64,000 nucleotides of DNA from Lasiosphaeris hirsuta (taxonomy: Eukaryota; Ascomycota; Sordariomycetes; Sordariales; Lasiosphaeriaceae). The stretch covers positions 4,526,001-4,590,000 of the forward strand of contig JAUKUA010000003.1 in the NCBI GenBank assembly GCA_030549175.1, in the 5' to 3' direction. Below the pieces are notes generated by a model, which was not told the DNA's origin, ran no database searches, and saw nothing but the letters and a program-made list of their open reading frames with translations. A program made the translations under genes and the position numbers. Below, piece after piece: positions 24,778-35,570 of the stretch. Position 1 is the stretch's first letter. Every line of letters begins with the position of its first letter.

Positions 24778-25701
24778 TGAGCACGCTGGGCGAGTTTTAG
24801 ACTCGCTGAGAGTCCGGAGACTTATCCACCGGATAAGTCATGTTAGAGAAAATGGTAAGGCACCTATTTCATTGTCTTTCCTTTCTTTATTTTTGCATTA
24901 GAGGGATCATCGGGGGCTGTTTTTGTTCTACTATGCATATTTTATATTTTGCACAGAGCATAGCATTGTTTTGCGTTTTATTATCGGTTTACCTTGTGGT
25001 TCACCTTGTGAGGGAGGGGGTTGACTGGGGGTTTGCTCTTCTTTTTGAGATGTTAGCAAAAGGAGAGACCAGTCATTCATATTCCCCGTGGCCGTAAAGA
25101 GGATTGCTACCGTTTTATGAGGTAGATGTGGAAGATCTGTACTGAATATAGTATTCTTGGAAGTTGTAAAAGTGGGGGATATACCTGTACAAAGGTTCCT
25201 TTTTCCGCCCGAGAGAGAGGAAAGGCACATTCACAAGGAGGAAAAGGGGTTGCGGCAGATTGGGGTTGTTAAGGGTCACTAGTGATCAGGCAGTCAATGG
25301 GCTGTTTACGCTCTCAAATTGATTCTCCCACATTAGCTTGTCTTATTGGGTTTACTACGTACCCCTAGATAACACGATGAATGCTTTTTCCATGGGACGT
25401 TTCCATGTTCCGCCGCCGACTAAAATAGTTTCCGGCGACTTGGAGTAATGTGTCATGGGGTGCGGGCGGTAAAATAACCCCAAACTATCCATGTGGATAT
25501 TACCCATCCCTTCCCTCATTACAGACCAATCCAGCCCGGCCCGAAACTCCGTGTCAAACGCCCAAAAACTTTATCAATCCTAAACCTCAACTCTCCAAAA
25601 ACGCAGCCGCAAAAAGTCGCCGCCCCCGAACCCCCTACTTGCTTCAATCCCTCTCGTGTATTATCATCATCATCGTGCACCTTTCCAACACCACCACAGG
25701 C
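24778..25701. other. Intergenic between convergent genes
   Basis: No coding signal is seen. The first half is T-rich and probably carries the 3' UTR of the nucleoporin gene. The right end would hold the 3' UTR of the minus-strand membrane protein gene. Confidence 0.5.
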
Positions 25702-26562
25702 CTACCGACGATCCTGAGGCAGGACGGCCGGAGCAGGCGGTGCAAGGTTCGTACTTGCAGCCCCAGCGCCTGCCGGTGGTGGCCCGTCGTACGCCGGCGG
25801 CCCGCCCGTGTAGATGGGCGGGTCGGGGCTAGGCGAGGCGCGACCGCACGAGGGCGGCGGGGAGGTGGCGAGCGAAGAGAACACGGTGATGGGAGACAGG
25901 GGGCTGCGGCCGTCGGAGCTAGTCCGTGCCGAAGTCGCCGTTGTCGCGGTGGTGCCGGTTGCGGTGGCGGGGATAGGGGTGGCGGCCGGAGCGAGGTTTT
26001 GGAGCTCGACTTGGTCCGGGTGGAGGGAGGACGAGGAGGAGGCGGGGGGTTTGGGGATGGCGTTGGCGGTCGTGGTCGGGAGCTGCTTCTCGTACGGCGG
26101 CGGGGCCTCGCCGAGCTCGTTGAGGCCTTCCTCCGGACGGACGGCCCGGCTCCGAGTCCCGCGTGCGCCGCTGCCGCTGCCGCTGCCAAAGTACCACGGC
26201 CTGCCCCCTGCGGCAGTACGAGCCCACCGCCCGCCGGAGGATGCTGCTGCCGTGCCAGGAGTCGGGGCGCCGCGGACCCAAGCCTCCTCGATGTCGCGCT
26301 CGTTGAAGCCGCGGGAGCGGGGTGGGTTGTGCGGGTTGTTGGGGGATGGAAGGGAGGCGGCGTCGCGCTTGCGTTGGCGTCGCCGGCGAGCGTGTAAGCA
26401 CACAGCCAAGCCTGCGATGATGACGACGATGCCGACGGGGATTAGGACCCAAACCCAGGGCTTGTTGTTTGAGACGTTGTTGTCGTTGTTGCCGAAAGAG
26501 GGACCGTTTGAGGAGCTAAAGCCTGGCGGGCCACCACCGCCGCTGAAAGGGTTGTTGGACAT
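25702..26562 (-). CDS. Single-pass membrane protein with PPPY motif, function unknown
   Basis: A 286-aa single-exon protein. A short Gly/Asn/Ser-rich N terminus precedes one transmembrane segment at about residues 35-58 (VWVLIPVGIVVIIAGLAVCL). A strongly basic stop-transfer run, HARRRRQRKR, follows at once, which places the long C-terminal tail in the cytosol. The tail is Pro/Ser/Ala-rich and disordered. It carries APPPYEKQ and PPAYDGPP, the first being a PPxY motif of the kind bound by WW domains of Nedd4/Rsp5 ubiquitin ligases. No signal peptide or enzyme domain is seen. The biased sequence (Pro, Ala, Gly, Ser) opens other frames on both strands, but the TM plus basic anchor supports this one. 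The function is unknown. Confidence 0.75.
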   Translation of the reverse strand: MSNNPFSGGGGPPGFSSSNGPSFGNNDNNVSNNKPWVWVLIPVGIVVIIAGLAVCLHARRRRQRKRDAASLPSPNNPHNPPRSRGFNERDIEEAWVRGAPTPGTAAASSGGRWARTAAGGRPWYFGSGSGSGARGTRSRAVRPEEGLNELGEAPPPYEKQLPTTTANAIPKPPASSSSSLHPDQVELQNLAPAATPIPATATGTTATTATSARTSSDGRSPLSPITVFSSLATSPPPSCGRASPSPDPPIYTGGPPAYDGPPPAGAGAASTNLAPPAPAVLPQDRR

Positions 26563-27801
26563 TTTGGTGGGCCCAAGGACCAGTTATCCCCGTGTCCTTG
26601 GTGCTTGGGTCTGGCGGGTTGGTGACAATTCCTTGTCTGGCGTTGAACCCAAGTGGGGGTTTGTCACAGCGGGACAACGAGTCTCGGCGTCTTTGCGTCG
26701 TGAAAGTATGGGCAGGAGGATAATTAATGAAGGGCGACGCAGTACTACTTCTGTCGCATCGTTTTGTGTTGATTACCTGTGCAAGAAGGGCTGAGGGCCA
26801 GCTGTGAATAAAAAAAGACCAGACAAGTAACACGCGGCGCAGCACAGGGGAGCACAGGTGGGGATGTGCCGAAGCCGAATGGATGCTGGACTGCGGCTGA
26901 CGGAGCAATCGGATGCGAAAGGGGTCAAAAGGGTGAGATATTACTGTGTGTTCGTACTGCGTGCTCCTCTTGCTCGAACCGTGCTCGCTCAGTAAGCCCG
27001 AGTGGTGATGTTCGGCACCGCAGCCTTGACTGGCAAAGGAGGAGAAGATGGGAGAACGGCGGGGGGAGGCGATTCAATTCAATTCGAAGGCTGGGCTGCG
27101 CTTCCCACTTGACACCTCACTCGTCCATCCCACACTCCAGCGCTCCCACACACACCCTGGACACCCTGGACAACCCCCCAGACGAAGCCCCCCCCGTTCA
27201 ACATAAAATTGCGGTGGTGGGTTTCAGGGTGGCTTTTTCTGAGGCAGAGCTTTGTTTGGCTTCCCCGTTAGTTTTGCGCATGCAAGACTCGGAGCTAAGG
27301 CGTGGACACGACGGGCGTCTGGTGTAAATAGACAGCATCTAGGGGAAGGAGCTGGAGCTAGAGCTGGAGCTGGCGACGAGGGCTGGTAAGCGGAAAGAAG
27401 CTGCTCAAGAGGCCGAATATGGGCAACTAGAGAGAGAACAACGCCGTTGTTCGTGCCACCGGTTTCTGCTCGAAAATGGAGTCTTATATGGATATATACC
27501 CGGCTGCCACAGAGTGCAACTGGGAGAGACCTGCGTGAAACGGCTGAGGTCACTATTGGCACTAGGCATGATGCCAGCACCAGTCCAATCGGTCCCGTTT
27601 GGGCGCATCTCTCGGTCGCTCGGTCCTCGCTGCCCACAGCGTGCCCGCCAGCCTTTGGCCGAGAGCAGTCAAGAGCAGAGCTTCCCGCGTCGACCCCTGT
27701 CGGGTCGGGCCAAGGCTTCCGAAATCCCTGTGCAGGAGGGCGATCTGCCAATCCACACTGCATGTTGAAATCGTGGAGATCTCCCACAATCTTTCCATCC
27801 T

Positions 27802-27819
27802 TTTGATATATATATCAAA
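27802..27819. promoter_or_regulatory. 18-bp perfect AT palindrome
   Basis: The sequence TTTGATATATATATCAAA is self-complementary. It ends 11 bases before an ATG at 27831. It could be a TATA-rich promoter core, a dimer-binding site or chance. Confidence 0.4.
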
Positions 27820-27830
27820 CAGTTTCCCAG

Positions 27831-28076
27831 ATGTCTCTCGCCTTTCTCCTCTTCTGTCTCGGTGCTGCAGTGAGCAAGACATGTGTGTCGGCGGGAACGG
27901 ACTTACGACCTCCGGGTGGGTGCCTCTGCCCGCAGCTTAATCCAGGAACAGAATGCAACCTTCTCCAACTTGGCTCCTGGCAGCTGCACAATGTAGAAAC
28001 CATGTTGCCGTACGGGGAGAGTAGTGCAGCGGGGCAACCTTCACCGTCGCTTGCACGAAGTACCGAGCAAGCGTGA
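27831..28076 (+). CDS. Possible small secreted cysteine-containing protein
   Basis: An 81-aa frame that begins with a signal-peptide-like stretch (MSLAFLLFCLGAAVS) and then a region with four cysteines within about 28 residues (positions near 18, 31, 33 and 42). There is no recognised domain. A GTGAGC donor-like site inside the signal region could alter the model. It may be a chance frame; the only support is the hydrophobic start, the cysteines and a TATA-like palindrome upstream. Confidence 0.25.
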   Translation: MSLAFLLFCLGAAVSKTCVSAGTDLRPPGGCLCPQLNPGTECNLLQLGSWQLHNVETMLPYGESSAAGQPSPSLARSTEQA

Positions 28077-28432
28077 TGAAAAAGGTGGGCTCTCGTGGAG
28101 TTGCAATGTTGGCGATGACTGAAGCAGGGAAGATGATCAGAGAGGCCACACTAAAGTGGTGCCAATTGACGCCAGGCGCCGCTGCCAGGTTCAGGGCCTG
28201 GAAGCACCTGCATTGAAAGTGCACGGCCGCTTTGACTTGATGATGCCGTTTCCGAGCAAGAGCCTCTTCAATCAAGCGCAATATCGGAACCAATTAATTC
28301 GCCGCTGCAGGCGCCAACATTAACCTCTCAACTCGAGCACACTCCACTCCCATTTGTCCATCGACCGCAGCATCGCATCTTCGATATATCCATCCATGCA
28401 AACGTGCCCGCCGGACCATTGACCGCATTAAA

Positions 28433-28789
28433 ATGCCGAGGGCAATCAGAGGTACTGCTTCTTTCAGCGCCACCGATGCATGCCAAGAGGTTGTAGGGAC
28501 GGCTAGGCTGAGATATCTATGTGCCTTTAGGTGTGCTCATCGAGTGCGAGCCGGCCATCAAGTCGATCATCGTCCATCTTGATAGCGCTAACAACGACAT
28601 CATTATTGAGGACCTTGATGAATCGCACCTGGTGGTCAAGGAGAACATGGTGCACCTACTCAAGCAAAAGCTCGAGGATGTGAGTGTCTCACCTTAGAAA
28701 CAAGCTTCAGCTTCCTTTGCCTACTGACACCCTTAAAGCGTCTGAAGGAGACATACAGACCAGAGGAACCGCTAGCAGATAGTGAATGA
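28433..28789 (+). CDS. TFB5: TFIIH subunit Tfb5 (p8/TTDA/GTF2H5)
   Basis: The smallest core subunit of general transcription factor TFIIH, needed for nucleotide-excision repair and for stability of the complex through its contact with Tfb2. Three exons (28433-28451, 28531-28679, 28739-28789) join in phase to give 72 aa, the normal size for the family. The start [18 protein letters not shown] matches the family's GVLIECDPAMKQ-like opening. It is followed by an [12 protein letters not shown] strand-helix segment and a C-terminal helix. Introns have good donors (GTACTG, GTGAGT) and the second has a CTGAC branch. No single open frame covers the gene, so it is easily missed. It converges with the enoyl-CoA hydratase gene, with about 250 bp between stops. 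Confidence 0.93.
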
Positions 28790-29042
28790 GGAGGCGGTTG
28801 GCAATACGCCATATGTTCTTCAAGACAACACTAGGCACCATGTCGCGGCTAAGGACAGGGTCTGCGGGTTACTCAAGGGGCGCATATTGATCCAGCGACG
28901 CCACGACGATGAGCCATGTACGGTGATCAAAAGTCGTAGTTTGGGCAAAAGCGGGTATTATATATGTACACGGTTGATGCGAACAGTCTAATTCTACATC
29001 ATAGCCTTGCTTCGGTTTACAAAATAGCAAGTCCGCTCGCCA

Positions 29043-30004
29043 TTAGAGCTTCTCAAATCTGGGCTTTGTCTTCTTCATCCCAGAGAGCATAGCCACCTGA
29101 AAGTCCGCAGCCTGGAGAGCTGCCGAGTTCCAAACACTCGTGTACCTCAGATCTAAAAGATAGTTAGTCCAGCACAATAAGCAACACCGGCAAACGCGTC
29201 ACATACTCTCGGCCACGGTGTGATCCCGGGAGTGATTTAGCAGTTCCTTTGTGCCTTGGACGGCAACAGGACTCTTCGAGGCAATCCCCTCAGCTAGCTT
29301 CAGGCCAGCTTCCAGCGCAGCAGCCTTGGAGTCGTGAACCTGGCTAACGAAACCCACCGCGAGCGCCTCAGCCGCGCCAAAGTCTCTCGCCGTGATGCAC
29401 ACGTCTTTAACCCACGAGAAACTTGACACAATTTTCGGAAGGCGGGCAAGTGTGCCAATATCAGCCGCCATGCCGATGTCGACTTCTTTGACAGCAAACC
29501 TTGTGTCCTTTGCGCATATCCTAATATCGGCACAGCAGGATAGGTCGATGGCCAGCCCAATCGATATGCCGTGAAGCACGCAAATAACAGCTACTCTGAT
29601 CAGCCAACCAGCTCAGAACGGCCAGACCGGTCCCAAAACTCACGCTTCTCGCACCTCTCCACGGCCGAAACACACTCCTGGAACTCATCAATATGGCGCC
29701 TCAGCTGCGTCGCCTTGCGCGCAACATCGACACCGCCCGCAGCGTCCTTCAACAACGGGCCCTGGCTGGCGGCTTGGACATCGAGACCGGTGGTAAAGGC
29801 GCGGTCCCCGGCACCCGATAGAATCACCACCCGCACTTCTGGGTCGGCCGAGAGCTGCTGGAACAACTGGCGCAGCTCGAGCCACATGGCCTCGAGGAAG
29901 GCGTTGAGCTTGGCCGGCCGGTTGATCTCGACGTGGGCCACGAGGGGCGTGGGCGAGGTCACCAAGTAGTATTTGTAATCTGTGTAACTGGCGAGTTGGG
30001 CCAT
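29043..30004 (-). CDS. Enoyl-CoA hydratase/isomerase family protein
   Basis: A crotonase-fold protein of 285 aa from three exons (30004-29644, 29593-29208, 29153-29043, in transcript order). The N-terminal half has the family signature INRPAKLNAF and the oxyanion-hole region GDRAFTTGLDV. The second exon has HGISIGLAIDLSCCADIRI with the usual Gly-rich turn, and the acidic residue in VKEVDIGMAADIGTLARLP. The residue pattern suits the delta3,5-delta2,4-dienoyl-CoA isomerase (Dci1/ECH1) branch, which works in beta-oxidation of unsaturated fatty acids, but the branch is inferred. The protein ends in EKL, only a weak PTS1-like ending, so location is open. Introns are 50 and 54 bp. Confidence 0.9.
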
Positions 30005-32479
30005 ATTTGCGTTTTGGGGGGTCGGGTGGGACCGTGGGGGTGATGAGATTGGGTGTATGCTGTGCTTGGGTGCTGTGCTTGGGAGGGATACGAGCTGTAT
30101 GGGGGGGTGGAAGTGGTGGTAAATTTCAAATTTGGCTTGTCAATTGTGAGAATGAGGTTTTGTTTTGGTATACCGAAAAGGATTTCATACCTCGGGATAT
30201 AGGCGGTAGGTGATCATGGATGTCGAATGTCGAGGGCCAAGGTGACAGAAGATGCCGAGGCTCACGACACGCTACCCGGGCATCGGAGGCCACTGGATCT
30301 GCACACCGAAGCCGGCTGGAGGGGCACTGAATCGGCTCGCTAAATCAGGACGGGAGCTGGGACCATCCGGGGCAGCCGTAGCCATGTGAAAGGACAACTG
30401 CTCCCAAAGACGATCAAATGCTGTCTCTTCCCCTCGCCAACCCAACCCAATCATCCAAGCGCAATGAAACAACCCAGAGGCAGCCATTGAGCCAGGTGTG
30501 CAGTGGCGGCAAAGACATGCCTCCCGAGTAGGGGATAGGAGCTCACAATGGTTAGACTAACACAATCATGTTGCCCAAAATCTTCCAGATGAAGCGACCA
30601 CAGAGCCACAAGCCACCCGAGTCAAGCCACCTAACTTTCAGCTGTCAAGGCGTCAGGCCCAATCGCTGACGGCAGCAAAGCAGATGGGGACTTTGCGGCA
30701 AGGCTCGTTGTGTTCCCTCTGTGCAGTGCATACATGTACGGTAGGTACAGTGCTACAGTAGTAGGTAGGTATTACCTCAGCTCGGATTCGATGGGAGCTC
30801 ACACAAGTCCGCACATGCCGGCACCCTGCATCCAACGGCACGGCCATTTGGTGCTGCACCGGACCCCGGGCTTGCCTGGGAGCTGGAGTTATGGAGGCTG
30901 GGCTGGCGAGCGCGAGACGGCTGGCTTTCCAAGGCGCTCACAGACGCACGCATTTCCCATGCGATGGTATGTCGACGGTCGGCCGTGGCCCGGGCTTCAG
31001 GGATCACGAACGAATATGCGCCGATTCGGCCGCCTATCACAGACCAGCCGCCGCCAAATCCACGCGAGCTTTCATTTCACTCTCGACTGCTCTCTTGGCT
31101 CTGATGGTTCTTGATATCGGTATCGAGATTTCAACGTCTCTGCCAGGCAACTCCAAGTGTTTCCCCAATTGGCGGTTCGTCGTGCTAACCCTGCTGGCCG
31201 TTTGGATGATGCCTTGTGATGAAAGGCTAGAGGTCGACAGGGTCGACATGTGCCGCCGGGGCTTCGCGGTTTGCGCTGGGGGAGCAAGGTGCTTAGATAT
31301 CCAGGGTGCAGGGTGCAGGATTGCACTAATGAACAATTCCCGCCCGCGCCTTCCCAGGGTGCACTCTCTGGGAGTCTGGGTCGCTTCTGAGCGCCGAGGT
31401 CTAGCCCGATCGAGCCCTGCCTGTTTACTTGTCGGCTTCCCGATGCCCCAAAGTTTACGCAGCACTTTCCACTCTACCTTCTGGGTTGCGAGCGAAGAAT
31501 TGCCCCCTCGCCAAAACCCTCGCCGTCAGCCGTTGGGTTTGGGTTTTTTACTTTGAGAGTCGGCCGACCTACTCCTGTCTCGGCTACTGTCTCCCTCCCA
31601 TCCTCAACAAACACACTCTCCATCTCAGGGCCGACGCCATTTTGCGGCAACCAACCCGCGTCCTCACCCCCCAAGACCGCACTCGACTACCGTGCCCTGC
31701 GTCCTGCGTGCTGCCTCCATTTACGCTGTACCCCCCTCCCCCCCCCCTTGGGGTAACCCAATTCGAGCCCATTTCCAGGCCCAATAACGGGATTCCACGC
31801 ACCTGCGCACCTGTTGATTGCCTCCCCAATCAGTGACCGGAACCAGCATTTACGCCGCCAAATACCTCCCAGCCCGATCGTCCCTCAAACCGCCTGCCAC
31901 GACCTGTAGGGTGCTCCAGCGTGCATGCTTGCCACCACCTCGAAGCGACACAGGACTGCCCGGGGCCCAACCAAGCCAACGACATACGCCCCTGGAAATA
32001 GATCTAACGTGTCTGCAGCCCACCAGATGACGGAGAAGGAACGGCTGCGGCGCCGCTAAGACCACCATCATCCTCATCTCCTCCCGTCCAGTGCTCCTCT
32101 TTTTCAAAAGCACCCTTCCGCACTCACCAGGTTCTGGGATACCTGGCTGAGGTGATTCCTCTGCTTTTGCAATCCAAGGTTCCCTCCAGGCCCCTACATT
32201 GTTTTTTTATTCTGGGTGACGGCCTGGAATCTATACCCTAGCTGCGGCACCCCCGCGCATCCTCGACTGAAGGCCGAGTCTTGCTTTTCCTTTTTTTTTT
32301 TCCTTCTTTTCTTGGCGAACCCGTCGTGACCCGCCTCCCCCGCAAGAGAAGGAAATTCAAAATAACACCTACGACGTCAAGACGACTGGATGGGTCGTGA
32401 CTGATCCTATCGGCCAGTCCTTTTTTGTCTTTCCTGCAGACGCCTCGCCCGCAGCGATTGAGCTGTCATCACAAGCAAG
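30005..32479. other. Intergenic between divergent genes, 2.5 kb
   Basis: The largest open frame (221 aa, 30891-31556) has no domain and an odd composition; I regard it as chance. The last 900 bases are C/T-rich and probably form the promoter and long leader of the Boi-like gene. Runs of C near 31735-31750 and of T near 32290 are present. Confidence 0.5.
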
Positions 32480-35400
32480 ATGATGGCGGCCCCAGGCGGC
32501 ACCAAGCCCGAGGTGGGAGACATATTGATGGTGATCCGTGAGTCCGACCACGCTCCCCGTTCTCGATTTGCGGTGTTTTACTTCATAACCGTGTCGCTGC
32601 GTCGGCAGTGGCCTGCACAGAGTGTTTCCCAGAAAAAGAAAAATGCTGACTGACCGCCGCACGCGTGTAGACGACTTCCAAGCCCGCAGTTCCGATGAGT
32701 TAAGCTTAGCAAAGGGTGATCGCGTGGAGCTGATTGAGCGCGACGATGAGTTTGGAGACGGCTGGTTTTTGGGCAAACACCTGATCAATGGCAACAGCGG
32801 TCTCTTTCCAGAGGGTATGTTTGCATCTCTAGTCAGTCCCCCACAAGCTAACAGCCCGGAAGTGTATACGCGTCCGGCTCCCAAACCTGCCATAACAAGC
32901 ACGCCGATATCGACAACGCCAAAGAAGCCCCCAAGTTTAGCGCCCTTAGCTGAAGACGCCGACGAACAACAGACGCCGGTCTCAAACTCCCCCGTAGAAG
33001 AGAGCAATAGCCCCGGGGTTCCTAGCGCACCGCCGACCCCTACCACTCTCCCTCTGAGCTCATTTAAATCAGCGACAGCAACCAGCGGGCCACCATCCGC
33101 GTTTTCCAGCAGCTTGCCTTCGATTCCCCAGGTGGGTGGCTTTGGGCGACTCAACTCGAGCACCGACAGCCACGTCCTACACGAGACATTAAACGTAATA
33201 AACGAGCACATCACGGACCTAAACTCCCCGCAGAGCAACGGAGGCCGAAATGCCACCGATTCGGGCAGCGAGTACAGCTCCCACGTAGACCATCGGAGTT
33301 CATATATCCAGGGCGACGAAACGGACGAGGAGGAAGAATCGGAACATTCTCGTGTGGAGGTTGAGTCGTGGTCCGCCGACCAGGTCGCCGAATACTTGTT
33401 TATGGCCGGCGTTGAAAAACATCATTGCGAGGTTTTCCGGGATCAAGAAATCACGGGCGAAGTACTCCTCGGGATGGATCAGACGTCGCTTTTCATCAAG
33501 GCTTTTGACTTGGGCTCTGTAGGACGAAGGCTGAAGACGTGGCAGAAGATCAAGCTCCTCCAGGACGATGTGAATGGGTCAGGATCAGTTGGAAGGAGGA
33601 CCACTCAAACTTATGGAAGCGAGGCAGGGTCTGACGTGGCAGGAAAAGGACGCAGCAGGACGAACACAATGACAAGCACAGGCCCGCGCTTCACATCGAT
33701 GGACAACCGGTCTCTCTCGCTCCAAACAAAACGTATTTCGCAAACCCCAAAACTAGAACCTACCATGCCAGTATCGCCAGTGTCACCCCTCGCCGATAGC
33801 CCAACCCGAACGTTTCACGAGAAGCGGCCCTCTGCTGCATCAATCCGAGATTTGCATCACTCTCGCCGTCACTCCTCAAACGACTTCCGCCTCACAGGAA
33901 CAACATTGCCTACGTCCAGTACCACTCCTAAGATTGATGCGAGTGGAACGTTTACCCAGCCGGAACCGGTACATAAAAAGCAACCGTCTTTCGACCGAAA
34001 CTGGACCCTAGGGAGCGCCACCGCTTACGTGCAACGCCCTCAGTCCTCGGCGGGAGTTCAGGACGGTATGGCAACACAAGAACAGGGGCTGCAGGATTCG
34101 GCGGTCGACCTCGAGCGCGGCTACTTCTCTGGGACCGATGCTGACCCCCGACGCCGTAACGTTCTGCGGAAGCGAGATAGCGTTCAGGCTGGACCCGGCT
34201 CACCAAAAGCAAGCTACGCAGAGGAGCAACGTGTTAGGAGCGCAACCGCCCTCTCCCGCCATTCAAGGTTTGGCAGCGTGGACTCTGTTCGCGATTCCGG
34301 TGCCCAGGTTTCGTCTGCAGCTCAAAGGTACTACGGCCTGGGCAGTAGGCGCACTGCATCAACCGCCACCACGGATTCAATACGGGCGATACCAGGATCC
34401 CACGAAATCAATTCAACCACTGTCACCAAACTCGACGACTCCCCGGAGCAGGCCAAACCATCTCCGAAATCCGCGATGAAGCGCTTGAGCCAGGTCCACC
34501 ATCCCGACTTCAACGTGGGCATGGTGCTGCGGACTGGGCTCGGTCTAAGGGCAGCCTCGGATGCCGTCACGGGAACCGAAAGGGCCAAGATGGCCTCGCC
34601 TATCGATTCACCAGCCAAGGACTCGCCGATATACTCTCCATCACGGACTGGATCAAGCACCCCCTCGGCTGGGCCGAGCTTCGAGCTCGACTCCCCCGAT
34701 GCGGCAAAGAGCCCAAGCACGGCAACCACTGCGGCCAGCCGCAGCAGCCGGAAGACGAAGAAAGAGACCAGCGCGTACACACGTGGCCTGCTGAAGGTCA
34801 CACCTCGGGAAGCCATCGTAGATGCAGACTACAGTGGGTGGATGAAGAAGAGAAGTGCCAACCTCATGACGACATGGAAGCCCCGTCTTTTTGTGCTCAA
34901 GGGGAGACGTTTAGCATACTATTACTCCGAGGATGACGACCAGGAGAGAGGTCTCATCGATATCTCATTCCACCGGGTGCTTCCTGCCGACAACGAGCGG
35001 CTAACAGGGCTTCACGCAACACTAACGGGCGCTTCAAGTTCACCCGCGGTCCCTGCGGGAAGTCACGTCCCGACGCTCGCTGCTACGGAAGCGGAGCGCG
35101 ACCCTATCAAGGAATCCGATTCCATCTTTATCTTCAAGCTCGTACCCCCGCGCGCTGGCCTGTCTCGCGCGGTCAACTTCACGAGACCCACTGTCCACTA
35201 TTTTGCGGTGCCGAACATCAAGCAGGGCAGATTGTGGATGGCGGCTCTCATGAAAGCGACTATCGACCGCGATGACACGCAAGCCATTACAACGACATAC
35301 CAGCAAAAGACAATCTCTCTGGCAAAGGCAAGGCAAATGCGCCACCGACCGCCGGCTCTGATGAACCTCGACGAGGGGGTCGACGACGACGGTATTGCTC

Positions 35401-35570
35401 AGAAGGATGAGAAGAAGGAAGCGAGTGGGCTGGGTATCGTCGTTTATGGCGAGGCTGACAGCGGAGTCTCGGGATTGGAGAAGCTTGGACTCCACCAGGT
35501 TGAGAGTGCCCGGTCCAGAGGGTTCGGCTTTGGGCCTGAGAAAGATCTCTCACTGCCCCAGAGTGCCTAG
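32480..35570 (+). CDS. Boi1/Boi2-like SH3-SAM-PH polarity scaffold
   Basis: A 985-aa protein from exons 32480-32537 and 32671-35570 (133-bp intron). An SH3 domain covers about residues 20-75 (ARSSDELSLAKGDRVELIER, then GWFLGK and GLFPEGMF). A Pro/Ser-rich linker leads to a SAM domain at about 247-315 (WSADQVAEYLFMAGVEKHHC). A long disordered region precedes a PH domain at about 737-885 (GWMKKRSANLMTTWKPRLFV). This order is that of yeast Boi1/Boi2, which bind Bem1, Cdc42 and acidic lipids at sites of polarised growth and help exocyst-dependent fusion. In hyphae a role at the tip or septum is likely. The first exon encodes 19 residues and one base; a second in-frame ATG follows at 32483. Domains are clear; the exact role is inferred. 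Confidence 0.92.

Larger units (their letters stand above)
26563..28432. other. Intergenic, 1.9 kb
   Basis: Most open frames here look spurious. A CACC(C)TGGACA repeat lies near 27155-27175. An 18-bp palindrome and a possible small secreted protein at 27802-28076 are listed separately. The right end is the promoter of the Tfb5 gene. Confidence 0.5.

Noticed and set aside
30891..31556. 221-aa open frame on the plus strand
   Set aside because: No domain, mixed composition and overlapping frames on both strands. It lies upstream of the Boi-like gene and looks accidental.
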